Positions 51,682 through 58,237 of a DNA stretch of 64,000 nt are shown here, piece after piece. The position numbers were made by a program, and so were the translations under genes. This DNA comes from Pseudoduganella umbonata. Its GTDB lineage: Bacteria; Pseudomonadota; Gammaproteobacteria; Burkholderiales; Burkholderiaceae_D. Each line of letters starts with the position of its first letter. Within the stretch, counting starts at the first letter, position 1. Below the pieces are notes generated by a model that had not been told where the DNA came from, made no database searches, and saw nothing but the letters and a program-made list of their open reading frames with translations. Where the stretch lies: NCBI RefSeq assembly GCF_014192225.1, contig NZ_JACHXS010000012.1, positions 62,001 through 126,000 on the forward strand. Direction: 5' to 3'.

Positions 51682-52595
51682 CAGCCTGCGCCCGACCCGG
51701 CCAGCCAGGCCCGGTAGTACTCGACGAAGGCGCGCACCTTGCGCGATACGTGCCGTCCCGGCGGGAACACGGCGTAGGTGCCGCCGGATGGCAATGTCCA
51801 CCCGGGCAGCAGCCGGACCAGCGTGCCGTCGGCCAGGTCGCGCCGAACGCTGTACTCGTCGAGGATCGAAATGCCGGCGCCGTCCAGTACCAGGGCGCGC
51901 AGCGCACCGGCCGAATCGGTGCGGATGCGGGCGCGCAGCTGTACTGTCCGGTTCGCGCCATCGGGGCCGGCGAACGTCCATTTCAGCGGGGCTGGCAGGC
52001 GTGTCAGCGCAATCCAGTCCAGCGGCACCAGTTCTTCCGGCGTGCGTGGCGCGCCCGCCTGCGCCAGGTAGCGGGGCGATGCTACCGCGTACTGGCCGAA
52101 ATCCCCCAGCTTGACCGCCCGCAGCGACGAATCGCGCAGCCAGCCCATCCGGATCGCGACATCGATGCCTTCGCCGACCAGGTCGGCGATGCGGTCGCCC
52201 GTCTGCAGTTCGATCGCCAGCGCCGGATGGAGGGCGGCAAAGCGCGCCAGCGCCGGTGCGACGAAACTGGCGCCGAAGTCGGTCGGCGCGGTGACGCGCA
52301 GGCTGCCCGTCAGCGCAGAGGACGATGCGTGCACGTCGTCGACCGCGGCACGCAGTTGCAGCAGCAGGGGCGCGCACTCTTCGTGCAATGCCCGGCCGGC
52401 TTCGGTGGGCACCACGCGGCGGGTGGTCCGCGTGAACAGCGCGGTGCCGAGCCGCGCTTCCAGCCGCGCGACTTCCAGGCTGACCTTGGCTGGTGCGACC
52501 CCGAGCCGCAGGGCTGCCTTCGAAAAGCCGCCGGTATCGACCACGGCGGTGAATACGACCAGGTCGTTGAGGTCGATGTGTCCGGGCAATGCCAT
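51681..52595 (-). CDS. LysR-family transcriptional regulator
   Basis: A 304-residue regulator. The N-terminal winged helix (LNDLVVFTAVVDTGGFSKAALRLGVAPAKVSLEVARLEARLGTALF) is followed by a linker helix and a periplasmic-binding-like effector domain (GSLRVTAPTDFGASFVAPAL). The group is the CrgA/AaeR-like kind with a dimer of tetramers. It is divergent from an NAD(P)-binding oxidoreductase across 105 bp, so that gene is the likely target. Its stop adjoins the bamC terminator. Confidence 0.93.
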   Translation of the reverse strand: MALPGHIDLNDLVVFTAVVDTGGFSKAALRLGVAPAKVSLEVARLEARLGTALFTRTTRRVVPTEAGRALHEECAPLLLQLRAAVDDVHASSSALTGSLRVTAPTDFGASFVAPALARFAALHPALAIELQTGDRIADLVGEGIDVAIRMGWLRDSSLRAVKLGDFGQYAVASPRYLAQAGAPRTPEELVPLDWIALTRLPAPLKWTFAGPDGANRTVQLRARIRTDSAGALRALVLDGAGISILDEYSVRRDLADGTLVRLLPGWTLPSGGTYAVFPPGRHVSRKVRAFVEYYRAWLAGSGAG

Positions 52596-52700
52596 CTGAT
52601 TATTTAGAATTCCTGATGAATGAATTATGAACTCGTCCGTTTATCAGGGCAATGGCGGGGAGCATGATGGCTTTGTTGCCCAACCACTCAAAGGAATACG

Positions 52701-53339
52701 ATGAAAATCGCATTGATCGGCGCTACCGGATACATCGGCTCGCGCCTGCTGGACGAAGCCGCCAGCCGCGGCCACGACGTGAAAGCCCTCGTTTCGCGCC
52801 CCGAGAACGTGACGCCGAAGGCGGGCGTGCAGGCCGTGCGCGTGGACGTGCAGGACCGAGACGCGCTGGCGGCACAACTTGCCGGACTGGATGCCGTCAT
52901 CAGCGCCTTCAGCGGCCACGCCCAGCCGGACGTGCACGATTATTATGTGCGCGGCATCGAATCGATCGTCGCTGCCACGAAGGCGGCAGGTGTGCCCCGT
53001 TTGCTGGTCGTTGGCGGTGCCGGCAGCCTGGAAGTGGCGCCAGGGGTGCAACTGGTCGATACGCCGGCATTCCCGGCGCAGTGGAAAGCCACGGCCGAAG
53101 GCGCGCGCGATGCGCTGCGCCTGCTGCGTTCGGAAAAACAGCTCGACTGGACAATGCTGAGCCCGGCCGCCCATATCGAACCGGGCAGCCGCACCGGCGT
53201 CTTCCGCCTGGGGGGCGATGGCCTGCTGACCGACGCGGCGGGGAACAGTCATATCTCGCTGGAGGATTACGCGCTGGCGATGATCGACGAGCTGGAGCGG
53301 CCGGCGCACTCGCGGGCGCGCTTTACGGCCGCCTACTGA
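52701..53339 (+). CDS. NAD(P)H-binding oxidoreductase (atypical SDR)
   Basis: A 212-residue Rossmann-fold protein. The nucleotide site is GATGYIG (residues 7-13), followed by the LDAVISAFSGH and LLVVGGAGSLEV strands. It belongs to the NmrA/HSCARG-like SDRs annotated as NAD(P)-dependent oxidoreductases or epimerases. The start has AAGGAATACG upstream. Divergent from a LysR regulator that probably controls it. Substrate unknown. Confidence 0.88.
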   Translation: MKIALIGATGYIGSRLLDEAASRGHDVKALVSRPENVTPKAGVQAVRVDVQDRDALAAQLAGLDAVISAFSGHAQPDVHDYYVRGIESIVAATKAAGVPRLLVVGGAGSLEVAPGVQLVDTPAFPAQWKATAEGARDALRLLRSEKQLDWTMLSPAAHIEPGSRTGVFRLGGDGLLTDAAGNSHISLEDYALAMIDELERPAHSRARFTAAY

Positions 53340-53389
53340 CGAGGCGAACGCGGCCTTTGCTGGAAAGCGGCTTATTCAAAGGCGGCCCC

Positions 53390-53419
53390 AAAAAAACAAA
53401 ACCGCCCGAAAGGGCGGTT
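53390..53419 (-). terminator. Terminator of the Ala-rich lipoprotein gene
   Basis: Minus-strand AACCGCCC/GGGCGGTT stem (53412-53419, 53400-53407) with a TTTC loop is followed by TTTG and seven T residues. Confidence 0.85.
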
Positions 53420-53457
53420 GAGCAGGGTGCCGTCCGAAGACGGCAGCCGAAAAGCTA

Positions 53458-53742
53458 TTACTTGGCAGCAGCAGCGGCCGAAGCGGCTTCCGAAGCGGCC
53501 GAAGCAGCAGCGGATGCAGCAGCAGCAGCGTCCGAAGCGGCAGCAGCAGCGTCAGCGGCCGGAGCAGCAGCAGCGTCAGCAGCCGGAGCAACGGTAGCGT
53601 CAGCAGCCGGAGCGACTGGTGCGGTTGCGTCAGCAGCAGGAGCGGTTGCTTCAGCAGCAGGAGCGGCAGGCGCTTCTTCTTTCTTCGAGCAAGCAGCCAG
53701 GGCAACAGCCAGCAGGGAGGCGATCAGCAGGGATTTTTTCAT
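53458..53742 (-). CDS. Small Ala-rich lipoprotein
   Basis: A 94-residue protein with a lipoprotein signal (MKKSLLIASLLAVALAAC, cysteine 18). The mature part is almost all Ala, with Asp, Ser, Pro, Val, Thr and Glu in loose repeats (APAADATAPVAPAADAT, then AAAASDAAAAASAAASAASEAA). The C-terminal half is likely a long helix. It is encoded by GC-rich degenerate triplet repeats, so length may vary. The leader holds two palindromes, and a good terminator follows, so expression looks tightly controlled. Function unknown; small Ala-rich lipoproteins often tether or decorate the envelope. Confidence 0.8.
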   Translation of the reverse strand: MKKSLLIASLLAVALAACSKKEEAPAAPAAEATAPAADATAPVAPAADATVAPAADAAAAPAADAAAAASDAAAAASAAASAASEAASAAAAAK

Positions 53743-53753
53743 TTGTTTTCCTT

Positions 53754-53769
53754 AATTAGTACACTAATT
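53754..53769. promoter_or_regulatory. Leader palindrome AATTAGT-AC-ACTAATT
   Basis: A 7-bp inverted repeat with a 2-base centre lies 11 bp upstream of the lipoprotein start codon, next to AAGGA. It may be an operator over the transcript start. Confidence 0.45.
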
Positions 53770-53786
53770 GATGACAGTTGCGATGA

Positions 53787-53804
53787 ATAATTACCGGTAA
53801 TTAT
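53787..53804. promoter_or_regulatory. 18-bp perfect palindrome ATAATTACC-GGTAATTAT
   Basis: This perfect palindrome lies 44 bp upstream of the lipoprotein start. Size and symmetry fit a dimeric repressor site. The cognate regulator is not recognisable. Confidence 0.5.
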
Positions 53805-54031
53805 CGCTCACTAGGGCGTTTCGTGGTCATTCGGACCATATGGTGCCCCAGACAACGGAAACTTCCTAACAGAATATTATAGCGAATTTAAATGAGTCGC
53901 AATAGCAACACAGGCCACTTTCGCAACTTTTTCGTACGTACAATATTGCTACTAAGTCTAGTATTCGCGAGCTGACCGGCTCTTACCAGCACAACAAACC
54001 AAACTGCCTGCAAAGCATGTCGATCGCCGCA

Positions 54032-54073
54032 GATGGAACACTGCAGATAAAACACTGCACATGGAACACTGCA
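54032..54073. repeat. Three direct 14-bp repeats
   Basis: GATGGAACACTGCA, GATAAAACACTGCA and CATGGAACACTGCA follow one another without gaps at 54032, 54046 and 54060. All share AACACTGCA. The array lies 53 bp downstream of the end of the minus-strand DUF gene. Confidence 0.8.
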
Positions 54074-54125
54074 GATCGATCATGCATCGGCGAGGCGGAT
54101 TGGGCTGCAAGTGCCCAACCATGCC

Positions 54126-54596
54126 CTACAAACCAGTCACACCGGCTTGCAGGCCCGGCCGGGTTTCAGCCCAGATAGATTGATAACGCTCGAGTAGCGA
54201 TTGGGTTGACGAAGGCGCATGAAAAATTGCTTCGCCACGGAAATGGTCGCAGTGGAAGCGGCGTACCAGGTGATGCGAGTCGCCGATGCAGAATGAATCC
54301 GTCAGGTGGCCGATCGAACCATTGGTGAGCCGGCATTCCACAAGGTGGCTGTAATCCTGCAGGAGGCGCAGGAAACGCGGCGCATCCCGTTCCAGCCGCG
54401 CATTGCTGTGGGCGACCAGTTTCAGTCGCCCGCCATGGCGCAGGAATGCACGCAGCAGCGCATCGTTGCCGATGCTGCCCAGTTCCCACCAGCCGAAATC
54501 GGGATCGAACATCGCCAGTGTCATGCGGGAGCGGGACAGGCAGTCCTCCAGCCGCGCCTGGAACCCGGCGCGGGTATCGAATCTGTCGCTGTCCAT
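54126..54596 (-). CDS. Conserved hypothetical protein, PLD-like fold possible
   Basis: A 156-residue cytoplasmic protein. It contains LTLAMFDPDFGWWELGS-type and GGRLKLVAHSNARLERDAPRF segments that look like the core of phospholipase-D-like folds, but no HKD catalytic motif is present. It lies 12 bp downstream of the RoxA-type gene, so the two are probably co-transcribed. The PLD resemblance is a weak guess; the safe call is unknown function. Confidence 0.6.
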   Translation of the reverse strand: MDSDRFDTRAGFQARLEDCLSRSRMTLAMFDPDFGWWELGSIGNDALLRAFLRHGGRLKLVAHSNARLERDAPRFLRLLQDYSHLVECRLTNGSIGHLTDSFCIGDSHHLVRRFHCDHFRGEAIFHAPSSTQSLLERYQSIWAETRPGLQAGVTGL

Positions 54597-54608
54597 CGCG
54601 CCTCCCGT

Positions 54609-55739
54609 TCAGTTGAGTTCGAGCCAGCCGTCCGTATACCAGGCGTACAGCGCTTCCATCACGTCTTCCGATGCCGCGGCCACCTGGGCACCTTCCAGCA
54701 CGCGGCTGTTCGCCAGCGCTTCCAGCGCCGCCTTGTCGGCCCGGCCGATCGCAAAGGATTCGCCATTGATGAAGACATGCTTGCCGCGGTACAGCATCTG
54801 CGTCTTGCGCGACAGCTTCACCCCTTTTTTCGCTGCCGTCTGCGCGAAGCGGCCGGCCGGCAGCGGCTTTTCAGGCCCGACGAAGAATACGTTGTGCTTG
54901 GGTTCGGACAGGTATTCGCCGAGGAAGATCGTGAAATCGTCTTCGGTGAACTGCATCTTGTTGAGTTCGTCCGCCAGCTGGCCCAGCATGTCCTTCGGGA
55001 TTTCGGCCGGCTTGGCCGATGGCTCCAGATCCGGGTCGGCATAGCGGCCGGGCAGGTCGATCGAGTCGGCCATGAACTGCAGGAACGCTTCGCCGAGTTC
55101 CTGGTAGGAAGGCGAGCGGAAGCCGATCGAATAGGTCTGGCAATCGCCGATCGCCACGCCGTCGTGCGCATAGTGCGGCGGCAGGTACAACATGTCGCCC
55201 GGCTCCAGCACGAATTCCTCGGTGGGCTTGAACTTGCTGAGTATCTTCAGCGGCAGGCCTTCCACCAGCGACAGGTCTTTCTGCGGGCCGATGCGCCAGC
55301 GGCGCTGGCCTTCGGCCTGCAGCAGGAACACATCGTACGAATCGAAGTGGGGGCCGACGCCGCCGCCATCGGTGGCGAAGCTGACCATCAGGTCGTCCAG
55401 CCTGGCATCGGGCACGAAACGGAACTGGCGCAGCAGCGCATCGGCCGCGTCGTCCTGCAGGTTCACGCCCTGCACCAGCAGGGTCCATTCGCGCTGCGTG
55501 CGCGGCGGCAGGTCGTGCAGCGGGCCGTGCTGCATGTTCCATTCGCCGTCGGTCAGCGTGACGAGGCGCGATTCCACGAAATCCTTCGTCGCCAGTTCGG
55601 CCAGCTGGTCGAACGGCAGCAGCGGCTGGAAGCCGGGGATGGCCTGGCGGATCAGCAGCGGTTTCTTGTGCCAGTAGTCGCGCATGAATTGCGCGGGTGT
55701 GATGTCGCCGAGAAGGCGGAGCGGTGCGGGTTTTTTCAT
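54609..55739 (-). CDS. Ribosomal protein arginine hydroxylase-like cupin (RoxA/YcfD family)
   Basis: A 376-residue JmjC-type 2-oxoglutarate/Fe(II) oxygenase. The metal triad is H131, D133 (PHFDSYDVFLL) and H192 (YLPPHYAHDG). The N-terminal WHKKPLLIRQA and the C-terminal winged-helix part fit the bacterial YcfD family, which hydroxylates an arginine in ribosomal protein L16. Length is full. It is followed 12 bp later by a small unknown gene. Confidence 0.9.
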   Translation of the reverse strand: MKKPAPLRLLGDITPAQFMRDYWHKKPLLIRQAIPGFQPLLPFDQLAELATKDFVESRLVTLTDGEWNMQHGPLHDLPPRTQREWTLLVQGVNLQDDAADALLRQFRFVPDARLDDLMVSFATDGGGVGPHFDSYDVFLLQAEGQRRWRIGPQKDLSLVEGLPLKILSKFKPTEEFVLEPGDMLYLPPHYAHDGVAIGDCQTYSIGFRSPSYQELGEAFLQFMADSIDLPGRYADPDLEPSAKPAEIPKDMLGQLADELNKMQFTEDDFTIFLGEYLSEPKHNVFFVGPEKPLPAGRFAQTAAKKGVKLSRKTQMLYRGKHVFINGESFAIGRADKAALEALANSRVLEGAQVAAASEDVMEALYAWYTDGWLELN

Positions 55740-55800
55740 GCCCGGATTATAGTTGATCCGGATCTGCGCCCGCGTCAGGCACGGTCCGCGGCACAGCCTG

Positions 55801-56481
55801 TCACACGCGCGCGATACGCCGGCGCCGTGCCGCGGCGGCCACGATGGCCAGGCCGGCCAGCGCCATGGCGCCGGTGGCCGGTTCGGGGACCGCGGAAACG
55901 CTGAACGATATGTCGCCGCCGCCCAGGTAGGCGTTGTAGCCGCTGCCGTGGATCGTCAGCCGGAACGGGTTCGCGGGGTTGCCGGCGTAGTACTGCCAGT
56001 CCGCGGCGGTGGGCAGCGTCGCCGGCGCATGTGTGCCGGCAGGTGCCACGAACGTGAAGTCGACCACCGCGAGCGGGTCGGTTTCGCCGCCGATGTTGCC
56101 ATTGCCGCTGACCCCGATGCCATCCGCGGTGTCGCTGCGCGACGTGGCGATCAGCGAATTGCCCAGCGTGATCGTGGTATCGATCAGGCCGAAGGTGATC
56201 GAATGCGACAGCGCCCGCGTGTAGTAGCCGCCGAAGCCCGCCACCAGCGGTGCCGCGTCGTCATAGGTGAAGCGGCCCGCGAGGACATCGCCGACCGAGG
56301 CCTGGATGCCACCGAGGAAGGTGGTGCCGACCTCTTCATAATAATAGGGGTCGAGATATTCTTCCGCGATCGTGGCGATCGGTACCGTGTAGTCGACGGT
56401 AACCAGCGCCGCGTTGGCGGTGCCGGCAATGGTCGGGAATGCCGCAACGACCAGTGCCGCTTTCATGACAGCTTTCTTCAT
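55801..56481 (-). CDS. PEP-CTERM sorting domain protein
   Basis: A 226-residue exported protein. A Sec signal peptide (MKKAVMKAALVVAAFPTIAGTANA) leads to a beta-rich mature part of unknown function. The C-terminus is a classic PEP-CTERM signal: VPEPATG, a hydrophobic helix (AMALAGLAIVAAAA) and an arginine cluster. Such proteins are cut and anchored or released by exosortase (EpsH), linked to exopolysaccharide production in this group. The sorting enzyme is not in the window. Start 56481 has GAGGAAATATC upstream. Confidence 0.9.
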   Translation of the reverse strand: MKKAVMKAALVVAAFPTIAGTANAALVTVDYTVPIATIAEEYLDPYYYEEVGTTFLGGIQASVGDVLAGRFTYDDAAPLVAGFGGYYTRALSHSITFGLIDTTITLGNSLIATSRSDTADGIGVSGNGNIGGETDPLAVVDFTFVAPAGTHAPATLPTAADWQYYAGNPANPFRLTIHGSGYNAYLGGGDISFSVSAVPEPATGAMALAGLAIVAAAARRRRIARV

Positions 56482-56653
56482 GATATTTCCTCGCTCGGGT
56501 GGGGTGGATAACATTATGAAAAGCTTATTTGACAACCGATTTTCAGTCATCCGGTTGGCCATGTCCACCGATTCCGCTTCACGGCACGAGCATGGCGATG
56601 GCGGTTCCGGGCAGGGGGTATAATCGGCGCCATCAGACCAGAAAGGAAGTCAC

Positions 56654-57196
56654 ATGAAGATCGCCAAGAACACCGTCGTCACCGTGCAATACAAATTGTC
56701 CGACGCTCAGAACAACCTGATCGAGGACGGCCGCCAGCCGATGGTGTACCTGCATGGCGGGTATGAAAACACCTTGCCGAAGATCGAGGAAGAGCTGGAC
56801 GGCAAGGAAGTGGGCTATGAGAACACGATCCAGATCGAACCCGATGACGCGTTCGGCGACTACGACCCGAACCTGGTGAAGGTGGAGCCGCGCTCGCGCC
56901 TGCCGGAACCGCTCGAAGTGGGCATGCAGTTCGAGGGCATGCCGGACGGCGAGAGCGACGACGAAGCGATGATCTTCACGGTGACCGATATCGCCGAAGA
57001 CAAGGTCGTGCTGGACGGTAACCATCCGCTGGCCGGTATGGCGCTGCGCTTCGAGCTGAAGGTACTGGAAGTGCGCGAGGCCACCGACGAAGAGATCGCC
57101 CACGAGCACGTGCACGGCGCCCATGGCCACCACCATGGCGACGAGGACGACGAAGGCGACGCTGGCGACCAGTTCCGCACCCAGCCGATCCACTGA
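56654..57196 (+). CDS. slyD: SlyD, FKBP-type peptidyl-prolyl isomerase
   Basis: A 180-residue cytoplasmic isomerase and metallochaperone. The FKBP domain (residues about 1-69 and 129-145) is split by the insert-in-flap domain. A C-terminal His-rich metal-binding tail follows (HEHVHGAHGHHHGDEDDE). The start has GAAAGGAAG upstream. It aids protein folding and nickel delivery to hydrogenase or urease enzymes. Convergent with the gene downstream of mutS. Confidence 0.95.
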   Translation: MKIAKNTVVTVQYKLSDAQNNLIEDGRQPMVYLHGGYENTLPKIEEELDGKEVGYENTIQIEPDDAFGDYDPNLVKVEPRSRLPEPLEVGMQFEGMPDGESDDEAMIFTVTDIAEDKVVLDGNHPLAGMALRFELKVLEVREATDEEIAHEHVHGAHGHHHGDEDDEGDAGDQFRTQPIH

Positions 57197-57214
57197 CCGG
57201 CCCGACGGGCAGTA

Positions 57215-58237
57215 TCAGCGTACCTGGCGCGCCGGCGGCTTCGCCGGTGCACCTTCCACGGGCAGCTTCGGCTGCCCGTGTGCTTTGGCGGCCTCGTCGT
57301 GGCGCAGCGCGAACAGCTGTTCGCTGCCCGGCGCCACGCGCAGCACATTCCACTCGCCCTGCAGTGTCACATGGCCCATGTTGCCGCGCCATGTCACGGT
57401 GCCCGGGGCCGGATCGCCCTTGACGGGCGGCTCGCGGTTGGCATCTACCAGCAGCACCTTGCCGTCGTACTTTTCGGCCAGCGCCCGCGTCAGCCGGCGC
57501 GTTTCGGCGAAGCCATCCTGTTTCGTCGAAAACCCGGCCAGCAGCGAGAAGCCCGGTTCGGCGTGAATGCGCAGGTCGCCGTCGGAGAACAGCACGAGAC
57601 CCGCGAGCCGGCGCCGCTTCGCCATGCCGAACAGCCGCTGCAGCCATGCGCGGTTGGCGACCAGGCGGTCTTCGTATTCGCTGTTGCGGCCGGCTTCCAG
57701 CAGGTAGTTGTTGTTGCGGGCCGGGAGGTTGATCGTGGCGAACAGCACGCCATGCATTTCCCAGTATGCATTCTCGGCGTAGCTGCGGAACTTCGTGATC
57801 GTCGACTGGCGGTTCAGGTCCAGGTCGCGGCGGCCCAGCGCTTCCTGGCCATCGTAGTAGATCTCGCGAATGCGGTTCAGCCGCTCGATCGCGTTGGAGC
57901 GGCCCGCCGAATTGCGGCAGCCGGTCCAGTCGTCGCCGGTCAGCACCAGGACCAGCGGATGGTCGGACTTGTTCAGCAGCGCCTTGCGCTGCAGGTACAG
58001 CTTGTCGCTGCACGGCTCGTCCGCCGACTTGATGCCGACGGCGATGACGAAGGCCGGCTTTTCCCTGTCGACGCGGGCGATCGTGCGTTTCAGGTCGGCG
58101 TCGCCCAGCTCGTCGGGAAAAGTATGGCCGACGATGGCGATGTCGAACGGCTCGGCGTCCGGCGGCGCGGCCTGCGCCACCGCGGCCAGCAACGTGGCAG
58201 CCAGCAGCAGGAAGGCCGGGCCGGCGCGCCGCGTCAT
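57215..58237 (-). CDS. Exported hypothetical protein downstream of mutS
   Basis: A 340-residue protein with a clear signal peptide (RRAGPAFLLLAATLLAAVAQA). The mature part alternates strands and helices (FDIAIVGHTFPDELGDADL, AFVIAVGIKSADEPCSDK, HPLVLVLTGDDWTGCRN, GLVLFSDGDLRIHAEPGF, LLVDANREPPVKG), resembling a calcineurin-like phosphoesterase fold. The canonical metal motifs are not clear. The start overlaps the mutS stop by 4 bp (ATGA), so it is translated from the mutS transcript. No function is assigned. Confidence 0.75.
   Translation of the reverse strand: MTRRAGPAFLLLAATLLAAVAQAAPPDAEPFDIAIVGHTFPDELGDADLKRTIARVDREKPAFVIAVGIKSADEPCSDKLYLQRKALLNKSDHPLVLVLTGDDWTGCRNSAGRSNAIERLNRIREIYYDGQEALGRRDLDLNRQSTITKFRSYAENAYWEMHGVLFATINLPARNNNYLLEAGRNSEYEDRLVANRAWLQRLFGMAKRRRLAGLVLFSDGDLRIHAEPGFSLLAGFSTKQDGFAETRRLTRALAEKYDGKVLLVDANREPPVKGDPAPGTVTWRGNMGHVTLQGEWNVLRVAPGSEQLFALRHDEAAKAHGQPKLPVEGAPAKPPARQVR
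57257..57280 (+). terminator. Possible slyD terminator inside the convergent gene
   Basis: CACGGGCAGC and GCTGCCCGTG form a 10-bp stem with a TTCG loop, followed by TGCTTT on the plus strand. It is 60 bp after slyD and within the last codons of the minus-strand gene. Confidence 0.35.

Larger units (their letters stand above)
53743..54125. other. 383-bp gene-free region with palindromes and direct repeats
   Basis: This AT-richer gap contains the promoter and leader of the minus-strand lipoprotein gene and the palindromes at 53754-53769 and 53787-53804. A three-copy 14-bp repeat lies at 54032-54073. No RNA gene or ORF with a ribosome site was recognised. Confidence 0.6.
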
